Part shown: in pieces, positions 10,747 through 22,568 of the stretch
How positions within the stretch are numbered: position 1 is the stretch's first letter
Layout: every line of letters starts with the position of its first letter
Assembly (NCBI GenBank): GCA_013399855.1
Contig: VXAY01002113.1
Span: 2,315,906-2,379,905, forward strand
DNA: 64,000 nt
Reading direction: 5' to 3'
Origin: Oxyruncus cristatus
Lineage: Eukaryota; Chordata; Aves; Passeriformes; Cotingidae
Program-made: the position numbers and the translations under genes
Notes under the pieces: model-generated
Told to the model about the DNA's origin: nothing
Database searches by the model: none
What the model saw: the letters and a program-made list of their open reading frames with translations, nothing else

Positions 10747-13700
10747 TTATTGCTTTAGATCCTCAAATAAAGACACCATTTCACTCACCATTGAATCCAG
10801 CAGCTTGTAAACCTGCAGCAGAAATTAAGATAAGACAGTTTCAGTGAAAACACACTGAGAAACCCTCGGGATGAGACTGACAGAGACAGTTTCTCACGCT
10901 GGAGTACATTATCATATGGGCACACACACAACCACACAAAAGTGGCAGCCTGCTAACAGAGCTCTAGTAATAACTTCTCTGGCTATGAAGTGTGTTTAAC
11001 ATTATCTAAGGTACAATTAATTCAGCTGATCCCTCAAGAGTCCACAAGCATGCTAAAGACATCCCAGATAGAAGTCCCGCATGTGGCTATGTGATGGCTG
11101 GATTTCTGCTAACAGATTCCAGGCTGGAATAAAGGGCATCTTAATTTGGATTTCACACTTACCTTGCTACCAGCATGAGGGACATATGTCTGTCAGTTTT
11201 CTGAGTTTAAAAAAGTGTTTCCTTCTCCCCCTGAGCTTCAGTGTAACTCAGAAGCAGAGAACAAACCCAAGAAACTACAATACAAGCTTTGGTCAGACTC
11301 ACTTCAATATAGAGTTTTTCCTGGTATATTCCAAATGAAACAGAGTCCACCTGCTCCTGAGGAGGTTCTACTCCCTCTGTAGTTACAGCTCCCTCTTGCT
11401 CCTTCAGTGATGAAGTGACAGATACCCGCTTCTCATCTTTTACTTTTGGGGGCTCCAGTCCCTCTTTCACCTTCACTGATGCAATGGAAGGTGTCCGCTT
11501 CTCATCTTTCACTTTCAGCTTTTTGCTGCCTGCATGTTCCTAATCAGGGACAGACCAAGAAAAAACGGGACATGGATCAGAACACTGCTCAGACTGTTGC
11601 AAGATACACCTCCCAGGAGCAGCACCTCTTCCACAGGGTTAGAAATCAGCTCAAACTCAGGATACACAGCCTCAGAATTGTTCACACACTGTTCCCCGCA
11701 CTCAGGGCTCACCAGGCATCCCAACACCTACCGCTTTCTCTTTCCCTGGGGTTGCTCTACTTTTCTTGCCTTCTTTATCCCTTTTCTCTTCTTTCTTAGT
11801 GGCTATTTTGTCTTCCTTTCCTCCTTTTTTTTCTCCTCCTTGCTTTACTTCCTCTACTAAAGAAAGAATTTCAATAACCCAAAAGCATCCACACATCCAG
11901 AAAGACCAGCCCAGTGCACTAACACAGTGGGAGTGTATTACCCTTGCAATGTACTTCCCTCTTTTTATTAATCTGAGCCGTACTGCACTGAAAACTAATA
12001 CCTTGAAGAGTACTTTGTTTAAATAAGCAATGAAGAGGTCTCAGATGTGTATCAGAACAAGCCTGTAAGACAGCTAATAGTGAGGCAGTGTTTGCTGGGT
12101 CAGTCTGTGTGAAAACCAGGGCTACACGTAGATGAATTAAAAGGCTTTTTTGTGAGGTGGTTTTTTACTGATGCCAAATCACAGATCACAATTAGTACCG
12201 TGAGTGTCACACAATCTGCCTTTTTTCTCTGATGCATTTTCTTACAAAATCTTTGAGGGGGACCTGCTGAAAATGAAATTTCAGTTGAAATTCATCATGT
12301 TTTCTGGGTTTCCAGCAGTCCACGGAAAGCAGTTGCTGTGCTAAAACTACCATTTACCTGTTTCCTCTGGAACAACATCTGCATAGGAGTCCTTCTTAAG
12401 CAAGCCATACAGGGATCTCAGCCTCAGAGCGTGACTCACCATATCATCAATGGCTCCCCGCCACAGCTGGAGGCTGAGAAAAGGATCAGGATCAGAAGGG
12501 AGACAGTGCAGCAACTGCCACCTTGTTTTAACCCTGTGCCCAGAAGTAAAGGCACCTTACAGCTGAGAGCAGCTCTATAAAAGTAAACCAACAAAACAAC
12601 ACCCACTGTCTAAATATCTGTGCAGAGAGACGATAAATTGCTTTCCTCATGTTAGATCCCTCCAAGGTCTCAAAGGTTTGCAAATCAACAGGCTCACAGG
12701 GACCCATAAATATTACTGTGAAACTAGGTCTGCTCCTCAACATGACACACGTTGATAAATCAGCATCAACCTGCTCTGTGTTTACCAGGAGGAACCTGCA
12801 CCCTTCTAATTTAGAAGCATTGAGAAGCTGTTGTTATGTTTACAGTCTGAAAGCCTGAGCAAAGAACAGAGAGACTGTATGAGGGAGGAGACAGTTATCT
12901 GAGTAAAAGGGTACAGAAAATACCCAAAGGTTTCATAAATACAGACTAGAATAATCTTACCAGAAATAATCTTGTACACTTTCCAAAATTACATGCATTT
13001 AATATTCTAAACCTATCCCCAAAAAAAAAAAAAAAAAAAGGCATTTGGGTCCTAGACAGCTGCTACAATTAAGCTATAAAAAAACCCAGAGTGTAAAGAT
13101 GACTTCTAGACCTCATATAATTATCTGCACTCTGAATCACAACACTTGCAACAGAGCTCGCTGAGGCTGTTGATCACACAGTGCTTTCACAAGCTTCTCC
13201 CTTGCAAAGGTAACGCACCAGAGTGGATACAGGAGGTCTGACTGAGCTGGCCTCTGTTCAACACACAGCTCCAGAGCTGCCTTATTGAGCTGGGTCAGTG
13301 CTTCCTCCCGCTGCTCCTCCCTGGGCATTGACATTATGGCCTGGGAGAGAAAAGACAGAGGGTGTGTGGAGCACTTCTCAGAGTTCATTCCCAGTCCGTG
13401 GGCCCTGAGCTCAATGGAGCACACCATAGCTCTCCCCCTGGACACCAGCCTGAAACCAGGCTGCACTGGGCACTTACACACAAAGGTGTGGCTTCCTGTA
13501 CGTCTGGGATTTGGCCAAGGTCCCCAGGATCCAGGGAACAATCCCAGATTCCCCCATCAGACTGACAGTAAGCCTCCTTGCAACTTCACAGGTGTGCTGG
13601 GGAACAGGGATTCTAGCGAGCTGCAAGGCTCCCAAGTAAAGCTCAGTTATAAAAGAAGCAGAGAGATTTCCAAGAGAGCACTACAGAAAAACCGCTGACA

Positions 13701-16700
13701 GAATCCAAACCACTCTTGCTTTAATCTAGGGAGGTCTGCACTTTATCCACAGCCTGTCATGAGTGCCCCCTTAGTTCTCTGATGAATAGGAAGGACTCTC
13801 CAAGGCAAGGAGCCCTTGGGGGAGCCACGGGAGGCTGTAAGACAAGCCTGCCCCCCACATTCAGTCCTGGGGTTTCCAAGAGCTAACGGGGGAAGAGCTT
13901 AAAATATCTATTATGTTGTCTGGTTCTCTTTTCTTCTTCACACAACAGCCCACAAAGTGTCTCTTGGGAAGCTCTTTACAAGAGCACTGAGGGTGTGGTC
14001 AGCAGAGCCAACACACGTCATGAATCATCTCTAACTCCCAGCAAATAGGCAGCAGACCATTGGGTGGGCTCCACACTGGGGCAGGCTGGGCTGTTTGAAG
14101 GGAAATGCAAACACCATCAGCTTGTCACAGCACCAGTGGGAACAGAGGTGTCCACCTGTTTGAAGTCCTCAAGGGAAAGGTTCCATCCTGATGGGCCTGC
14201 TTCTTCCTCCTCAATGCTCATCTTTTGCCTCGGAGCCTCCTCTAGTGAGTTCTTCCCACCTGGGAGCTCTGTGGTGCTGCTCTGAGCAGGGAGAGGCTCC
14301 ACAGTGCTCTCCTGGTACTCTGTGTCCTCCTCTGCAGCGCTCCTGTGGTCCGAGGGCACTTTCTCCTCGAAGGCTGAAGGCACAGTCATGTACTGCCTCC
14401 ATAGTTTGTGCAGCTGCTTTACCACTTGATACTGATAATAAAACTGTGATAACAGGGAAAAAGTAAACAGACATGAGCTGTGCCTTCCCTCTTCAAACCC
14501 AACTGTTAAAGCCTCCCGGGCAGACTCTGCCAGCTCCAGAAACCCAGGGATGCACCAGCCCCATGGATATACCCTCCCTGTTTCTTCAGTTACCCATCAA
14601 ATAGCAAACATCACCCCGGGATTCTTCCTGTGGAACAACTCTTCCTCGGTGGCATAGGCATCTGCAGGAGATGGGGTGCGCTCTGGGGTCCGAACTTGGT
14701 CAAGAAGTTCATTGAGACTGTCTTTGACTATAGCAGCACCTTCTCGAGCAGCCAGGTCACTCTGAGGCACCACAACGAGAACAGCATGTGTGAGTCCCCA
14801 TTCCACATAGAAACACACAAACAAATTCACTCCCACACCAGTAACCACACGTATACATTACACAGGGTTACAAGGACAAGAATAACTGCAAACCCCACTG
14901 AGCACAGCAGTACTGCCAACAGCTTTCCAAATAAACCCTACAAATCCTCCCTCAAACTATGCTTGTCAAAGCACAGTGTAATTTTCAATTTATACCTTAA
15001 GTTATCATAGTGTACAACACACAATCCCATCCCCACTAAGTAACTAATGAAATTAATTACCAACAGAAAATTCATTTTTAAAGGGCCAGCGTGAACACTT
15101 TAGGAGACACAGTCATGTCTTTATTAACAACATTACAAAAGACTGCAAAGTTCCTCCATGTTATTTAGCAAACCTGCTCAAGTATGTACAGACATTCTGT
15201 AAATCATCTCACTCTCAGCCCTAATTACACAGCAATAAAAATACCAGTCGTTCACTCCCACCCTTATCCTCTATTTGCATATAAAGTTCAAAGCCCACAG
15301 TTACCCAGTCACATGCTTGGTTACCTCCAGTTTCTCTCTGAAGTCAGCCAATTTATCCTCATACACAGCAATTCCCCAAAGGGTCACCTGCAGCAGAGCT
15401 CCTCCTAATAAGAGAGGATGTGTCCTAAATTCCCAGGGCTCGCTGAAAATGCCTGCTCTCCTTGACTTGAAAAGAAAGGAAAACCTCAGAGTTTCTCCAG
15501 GCAAAATTACACCTGAAATAAGAGAGAAAACGCATCGGTCTGCAAGAAGCCACCTGGTTAATTTGACCTTTTTCCAACCCCACCCCAAGTGTCCTTATCT
15601 CTGTAGGAGACTCTTTCCCCACAGTTTAGCTGGTTATCACACTTCATCCAGCTATTTTTCTACTTCCAGATTTACTCCCAGTCCCCATGTTACTGAACTG
15701 GTGTTATTTCCACTGCATGCTGCTTGTACAGCAAGCTCAGCTCTCCAGCAGATGATGGTCCATTTGCCACCAGAAAATGATTCACCTCTCAACATTCCAC
15801 CCATCTGCACTCAGAGTAGGAGCAACCTCCTTTCCTTTGGGTTTCACGAGAGGGATCTGCCTTGCACAACTCTTTTGGGGTGAGTCAGCTCTGACATGCA
15901 AGAGCTTCCTCAGGAGAATCACCCAGCAGCGCTGTGCCATTAGTCAGACTGCACGTCTCAGGAGACTCCTAAATACCTGCTCTCTGGCTGAGGTACAAAG
16001 GTCTCGTACCTGGTCTGGCATCGAAGTAAAAACATGGCATCCTCCTCCCCTTGGTTTCTCTGGAGGGAATCTGCTGGGGAAGCCTCATCCAGCTGTACCA
16101 GATGGCAGCTGTGCCATCGTTGCTCACCGTCAGGAAGCTTTCGGCCTCCTCACCAGCCAGAGTCTCGAAGGTGAGCCGGGCAGCAACGCCAACTTCATTC
16201 TACAAGGAAGAGGAAGAAGAGAACAATTTCTCCTCTATCCCCCAGGATTTATCCTGTGTGAAGTCATAGCTCAAATAAGGGGTTGAGCCTTGGTAGGAGA
16301 ACTTGTAAGGCAGGTCCAGTGAAGTGGTCATTATACAGAGAGAGCCTGGGAATCTGAGCTCACACCACAGCCACAGCAACCCCTTCTGTCCCTACATCTC
16401 TCCAGAGCAAACATAGGGATATTTTATTATGTTCAGAATAAATTCCCCATTCTGTGGCCTGCGAGTGACACTCATTGTACAGCTGTGACTTGGAAATTCA
16501 AACAGGCTTAGCCTGACTAAACAATTAAAATCTCAAAATTACCCTGCAAGAAGTGATGCCCTTGATCCAACGAGCAGGCTGGCCACAGAAAACTAAGGAT
16601 AGATGCTTTTCTTCTTCTGGAATAACATTGCAGGAGTCACTGCTACAGAAAACAAGAGCCAGCATTTTCATGGAGTGAAATTCACTATCAGAGAGGGGAG

Positions 16701-19700
16701 AACCAGGGATAATTTACAACACCCTGTAAGAAATAATCCCAACTAATGCTTTTCCACACACTCATCTCCTTAAGGACAGAGCTTTGGTCCTTAGACACAA
16801 GGCCTCAAGGCACAAAGATTTCTAAATCTGGTGATTATATTAAAATATGCCTTTTGTTGTGCCCAGTGGAGGTTCCTCTCCGTTCTGCCTAAAAACAGCT
16901 AAGGGTACCTTTATACACTGGTGGTACAAATCCAAACCACTTTGCTTCTGACAAAGTAAAGCTTACTCAGCCTCTTCAGAAGGGGTGGAACATGGAGAAG
17001 CCTCTGCTGAGACAGACGTGAACGGCTGCCCTTTACCAATCACCTCCAATCCTTCCAGATCCTGGACATACACAAAAATGATCAACTCAGGATTTCTCTT
17101 TTTATACAGAAAGAAAATTATAATACCAGCCAAATGCACCAACTCAGCCAAGTAAAGTGAAGTTGAGGTATCTTGCTCCTACAATGGTTTTTAGAGGTAT
17201 ACAACGAATGCTCAAGAGACTCGGGAAGGAGTTTCCAAGAATCCTAGATGACTGCATTCCCCACTACAAATGATGCATGAATGGGAAAAGTCTCCCTCGC
17301 ACACATTTCTAATTCTCAGAGACAGGTTTCAAAGACAAAAAAAGTGAGGTTTATTCTGTTTCTAGGAGGAGGGACTACCTGCCTTCAGATTATTTCAGAT
17401 GTGTGTCTTCCACATGGGTAAAGGTGTCTTCCCTCTGCCCCGGGGCACTAAATCAAAGTCCTACACCATTATTTGGCAGGTTTTTTCACGGCCTAGGTCC
17501 TGGCAGCTTCATGCTGCTGGTTTGGGGTCCTATTCTGAGGCTCCTAGACCACTCCATGCAACACTTTGGGAGGACAGACAACTCCTTCATCGTGTGGCCC
17601 TCTGGAAACATCAGAACTTCTAAGAAAAGTACTGTGGGGCTGTTTTAGATTCCTAATGCTTTTTCAGACCCAGTTCTTGGCAATTTTATGTTACTCTACT
17701 GACAAGAAACAAGAGACACAAAGACTGTCCCTGCTCCTCTGGTATTACCGGCTTATAAAAACCCAGCTCCTCCAGGATAGATTTCAGCTCCTGCCGCCGA
17801 TGTTTCAGGAAAAGACTCTTATCCCAGGTTAGATGGCAAGGAACCTTTGTTGGGGGCTTCAGAGCTGTGGAAATACCCGCACAAGAGCTCACTCTCTACG
17901 TACTCACATGCCTAATAAATTTCACTCTCTGCCCAACTTTGGCCTCGTGGTGTTTTAAAGAGGAGGCTCAAGAGATGACTGAGAAGTAGCTGCTCCCTCC
18001 ACACCTGTGCCCCATTTCTATGGAAACACCTCTCTGCAGCGCTCCCTTACCCGTTTCCCTCTGGACAGTGCGGGGTTTGCCCACATGAGTGATTGGCTCT
18101 CGGTCCCCACGTTCTGTCCGAGTCAGTGTCAGCATCAGGCCGGTGAGTTCATCTCCAATACGGTCGGGCTGGCTCCAGAACTCGCTTCCTACTCGGAATC
18201 CCTGCAGTGGAAAACAAGGCTCCCACTGGTACAGAGTTGCAGAGCTACCTGCTATTTTCATAGGGACTAGAAAGGATCTGATCCTGCCTAAATGAACATT
18301 TTCATAGTCCATGAATTACCCCTTTCTGCGGAGCAAGCCAAAATTTCTATCAGGCTGCTGTCAGAGACAAAAGAACTTTCTTCTACCTAGCGCTATGTGC
18401 AGGTTGAATGATATTAAAATAAAGCCTCACACAAATGCAAATTCTTCAATAGTGCTATAAATGTAAAAAAATTATTTTAACACAGGATCATCCCATAATC
18501 CTCCTGCCTTGCCCATACTCCTTTCTCCATGGCAATCACTAAAATCCAAGCCTGAATCAATCAGATCTTTCTGCCCCCGGAACAGCAATTGTGACATGTT
18601 CCCATGTCACCTCTCTGGGCAGGACAGACTTTCTTAAGAGTCCAGAAACGGCACTTGCTCATCCCCACTTTCCTCTGAGTAGTATGGATAGCACAGTTCC
18701 TGTCTTTATTTTTAAAGTCCCGGGAAGCTCTGCTCACACACCAGGCTGAAGGACTCAAGAGTGGCTTTGATAAATACCTACTGAAAGCTCTTGAGGGACG
18801 TTACTCATCACACCAGTGTCTGTGCTGTTTCACAAGAGCAGCACATTCAGGACACACAGGAAGTGGGGCTCTCACCTTTCCAGGATGGAGGTAGGGGAGA
18901 CTCCGGTCAATGAGGTCACTTTCTTCCATGACTTGCCTGTAATTCTCCGCGATGTTCATCATCAATTCATTCTCCGGCTTCTGAAGAATTTCTGTGAAGA
19001 GGAAACGTCACATCATTGGTGCTGCACTTCTGGGCACACCCTTTGACGCTGTTGTTGTTCACCTGTAACCCACGTACACACTGGCCCCTGCCAAATCCAC
19101 TGTCCTTAGGCCAGCCAGAGCCACCAGCTCACCCTCCCACCACGTCCACAACCACTCTGGGAGCGTGTGTGGGAGCTCTGAGAACATGGAATTAGACTGC
19201 AATGGCAATAGGATTAACCCTGGTAGGTGATGACCACTGCAGTTTGATGTGGGGACATCAAACTCCCCCACCTACACACAGAATTTTACAGAATGAGGCC
19301 TCTGCAGCTTGTCTCACCTCCTAGGTGTTTCTCCTGCTTTTTCCTGATTGCCATATGATGGCTCCAGTTCTGGAGAGCTTTGTGCCCTGCTAGTTGGGCC
19401 TGAGGAGCCTTTTTCTTCTTCTCCCCTCCATGTTTCTCCTTTAAAGCTGCTGCAGTAACATGAGGACGAGGAACCTCAATAACATCTGCTGTCTGATGAG
19501 AAAGGAAACATTAAATGAACCTCTTCATGCACACCAAAGTAAGAAGGGGAGAGGGCAGGAAGAAAGAATTACTCAGATTGACTGTACTTTTACAATAGCA
19601 CTCTGAGAGGAACAAAAGCAGGGCAGTAGGAATACACTCAGAGACAACGGAAGGATTTATCTGAGTAATTAGACTCCAGCAATGCCATTGCTGCAACACC

Positions 19701-21843
19701 AGCTCTTCCCTGACGCCTTCAGCAGAGCACAGAGGGAAGAGGAAGCCTGTGTAATTGTTCCTTCCGTGACCTGGTCCTGCAGACAGCACTCCAAAACCTG
19801 CTGGTGCAGTTTCTCTGATGGCAAACCCTCCCCGCAGAGTGTGACGAGGCTGGGAAAACCACACCTCAGGCCTGACCTGCTCCTGATAGGTGCTGGAAAG
19901 CATCGAAAGGTACCACTGGCACCACACTCCACCTCTGGGGAAGTGCCACACAGCAGCATTTTCCTAACTTTACAAACCAACCTGAGTGCTTCTTCTGGCC
20001 CAGGCTTCCATCTTAAACTCCTGGACGCTTCCCAAAATGTGATGAGGGAGAATCTCTTCGCAGCCATCAGCAAACTCTTTTGCTCCTACAACACACACAC
20101 ACAAAAATACCCAGCCCCAGAGCCAGGTCAGTAAAGCCTGGCTTAGCAAAACCAAAACCTGGAGATAGGATGTGAAGTTGAACCCTACCAGGAAAAGCCA
20201 GAGGTTGCCTGGGTGCCTTGGGGGAAGCAGGATGTGCTACAAGATGTGTCACCTCCTTGGGTCGGTATTTTCGAACGAGGTAATTCTTCCTAACTGGAAT
20301 TCTCCCAGCATCACGGGGAAGGCGTGGAGCATGAAGCTGCAGGAAATAAACAGTAACAGTGCAGTTAGGTACACACTGACTCACCTTTAATCCATCTGAT
20401 GCTTTTAGGATATGCAGAGGTCATATCAGTACAGTTACTGTAAGAGTCCTGGAAAGGGACTTTTCACAAGGGCCTGGAGCAACATGACAAGGTGGAACGG
20501 ATTCAAACCAAAAGAGTAGGTTTAGATTAAATATTAGGAAGAAATTCTTCCCTGTGAGGCTGGTGAGGCACTGGCACAGGTTGCCCAGAGAAGCTGTGGC
20601 TGCCTCATCCCTGGAAGTGTCCAAGACCAGGTTGGCCAGATTTCTGCTGCTGCGTCACTTGATGTCAAATGCTTTGACTCACACACTGGGACCCAAGTTT
20701 TGGAAGGAAAGCCATGAAAACTAACATGTCTTATGAGACCATAAAGTTGGAGAGGCAGATGATTTATCCTTCCAGTTGAAAGTACTGTGTAAGGACTGAT
20801 AATTCTTTATTTTTTGTAACTGAACCTAATGACGTGACATTTTATCATGCTAAAGAGGACGACAGACAAAATGGAGTAAGAACTCAACTCACAAGAGTGA
20901 GTTTTGGCTTAAGTAGATGGGCAGCACCCTCTGTTAAACACACAAAAATAGTGTATCAGTTAAGGCAGCTTTTTCTACCAGAAGAAATACATACTTTCTC
21001 CAGGTCCTCCACCTTAATTGCAAGTGCCTGGATATCCTCTCCTTGCAGAACATACGGACCTGGCTCAGACTCAGGCTCAGGCTCGGGCTCTTCTGAAATT
21101 GTTGAACTGGGCCATTCAGAGGTCTTTTCCTTCTTGCCTGAAAAATACACGAAGAGACCTCCTCTTCAGTCTCCCAGGGAAACACCATCTTCCTCTTTCA
21201 GCCTGGTTAATCATTTCCAGCTGACCACGTTTTGGGTTTTTTGGGTTTTTTTTAAGGTTTCACAGAACAACTAAATTCAGCAGCTCTTGTAATTGGAAAA
21301 ATCAAACTTTCAGAAGCAGCAAGGACCAAAGTGGGTCAAGCAGGATTCAACTGTCTCACCCTTTATTCTAGATGAGATAAATACAGATAAATAGAGCTCC
21401 CTGCAGGAGGAAAAACAAATTCCTGGGAAGCTTCCTGCTCCAGCTGCTAATGCAAGGACACAGCCTTCCTGCACTCACCCAGCACAACTCTAATAACAAA
21501 CCACTGGATTTCAAGAAGGTCCTGAATAGCAAAACAGCTCTGAAATAGCCAAATCCGGGCAGGGCCAAGCCGAGGGGATCGCACAGGAGGCTGTTTCTAA
21601 CCCTAACCCTGTCCCTCCCGCTGGGACCGACTCATTTAAAAAACCCAAACTACATTAATAACGACACGGGGAACCCTGGGTGGGGAGGGACGGTGGTTTG
21701 TGGCGGCTCCACCCCCGGCCTCGCTGAGGACGCAGGCCCGGCCCGGCTCGGCCCGGCCCGGCCGCCGCTGCCCAGGCGCGCCCCGCGCTGGCCGTACCCG
21801 GGGAGCTGCGGTTCTGCGGCCGACTGGCCCGCTGCGACGCCAT
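10747..21843 (-). CDS. MYCBPAP: MYCBP-associated protein (AMAP-1), complete, 19 coding exons
   Basis: Exons: 21843-21798, 21137-20995, 20336-20189, 20085-19982, 19492-19318, 18991-18876, 18201-18051, 17864-17749, 17061-16967, 16642-16543, 16199-16010, 15512-15325, 14761-14615, 14431-14156, 13340-13219, 12473-12358, 11856-11732, 11539-11303, 10812-10747. Phases join without a break into 2661 bases (886 residues plus stop); the human protein is slightly longer. Recognisable conserved stretches include EILPHHILGSVQEFK, ERTPSPADAYATEEELF, WEFRTHPLLLGGALLQV and ALTQLNKAALELC. The middle part resembles the MSP/ASH-like folds of ciliary proteins (inference). Exon 2 has a short Glu-Pro repeat, and exons 17-18 are Lys/Glu-rich with an internal duplication. 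Known family role: binds the MYC partner MYCBP/AMY-1, is expressed in testis, and is linked to sperm flagellum formation. The start is the first ATG in the CpG-rich region. The exon 13 donor (GTGATG) is weak but phase and homology support it. The last exon reads through an apparent GTGAGT to the true stop, TAA 10749-10747. Confidence 0.95.
13021..13039. repeat. Poly-A run, about 19 bases
   Basis: Uninterrupted A run in a MYCBPAP intron (between exons at 13219 and 12473). No LINE or SINE body is attached. Confidence 0.9.
20446..20640 (+). mobile_element. CR1 LINE fragment (3' region), plus orientation
   Basis: Contains the diagnostic avian CR1 tail phrases TTAGGAAGAAATTCTTCCC, TGAGGCACTGGCACAGGTT and CCCAGAGAAGCTGTGGCTG. 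It is 5' truncated and lacks the final tail. It lies in MYCBPAP intron 2, antisense to the gene. Confidence 0.92.
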
Positions 21844-22040
21844 GTCCCGCCGGCCCCCCGACCCCGGCAGCGACACCGACAGAGCCCGCGGGTCGCCACA
21901 GGTCGCCACGGGTCGCCAAGTCGCCCCCGGAGCCGGGAGGCCCCGCCCCCTGCCGGAGAGGCCCCGCCCCCTGCCGGGCCCCGCCCCGCGCGCCCCCCGC
22001 CGGCACGCATGCGCCATGCGGCCGCGGCGCCGCCGCGACA
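21690..22040 (-). promoter_or_regulatory. MYCBPAP: MYCBPAP CpG-island promoter
   Basis: A dense CpG stretch covers the first exon and its upstream flank. Three GC boxes of the form CCCCGCCCC occur between about 21943 and 21988 (Sp1/KLF-type), and a near-perfect NRF-1 site (GCATGCGC) lies at about 22007-22014. A short direct repeat of GGTCGCCA units sits at about 21892-21925. No TATA box is visible. The binding assignments are by motif only. Confidence 0.7.
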
Positions 22041-22500
22041 CCGGGAAACCCCGGGACACACCGGGATATACGGACCGAGGGATACCGGGACACACCGGGA
22101 TACCAGGACACACCGGCATACCGGCACTGAGGGATACCGGGACACACCGCGACAAAGGGACATCCCGGACTACACTGGGACACCAGGACACACTGGGATA
22201 CCGGGACACACCGGGACACAGGGACTACGGCATAAGGGGGACACTGGGATACACTGGGACATTGGGATACACCAGGATACCAGGACTGCGGGATAGTGGG
22301 ACACCGAGACACACCGGGACATGTTGGGATACCTGGACACCGGGTCTCCAGGATACTGGCAGACTGGGATACCAGGAGACTAGGGACACAAGGACATCAT
22401 GCTCCAGGACATGGGGGACACCAGGGCTCTGGGACACTGGGCACCAGGCCCTGGGACATCGGGGTACTAGGACACTGGGGACACTGAGACCTGCCCTGCA
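22040..22500. repeat. Degenerate GGGACAC/GGGATAC minisatellite
   Basis: Forty or so imperfect 10-12 base units such as GGGACACACC, GGGATACC and GGGACACTG fill nearly the whole spacer between the RSAD1 3' end and the MYCBPAP promoter. Plus-strand open frames here encode only low-complexity RDTGTH-type peptides and are not genes. Confidence 0.9.
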
Positions 22501-22562
22501 GGAAACCCCACTGGATGAAGCTGCTGCCCCAAGACCTCTCAGCCAGCACACAGCTCTTGTGT

Positions 22563-22568
22563 TTTATT
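22563..22568 (-). terminator. RSAD1: RSAD1 polyadenylation signal overlapping the stop codon
   Basis: AATAAA on the minus strand (22568-22563) contains the RSAD1 stop codon TAA (22566-22564). The 3' UTR would be only about 10-30 bases. Confidence 0.7.

Noticed and set aside
10789..10794. GTGAGT inside the last MYCBPAP exon as a splice donor
   Set aside because: Reading through gives LLDSMVSEMVSLFEDLKQ and a stop that match the human C-terminus, followed by a polyadenylation signal; no further exon fits.
21596..21610. CTAACCCTAACCCT telomere-like sequence
   Set aside because: Only about two copies in a MYCBPAP intron, too short to call an interstitial telomere.
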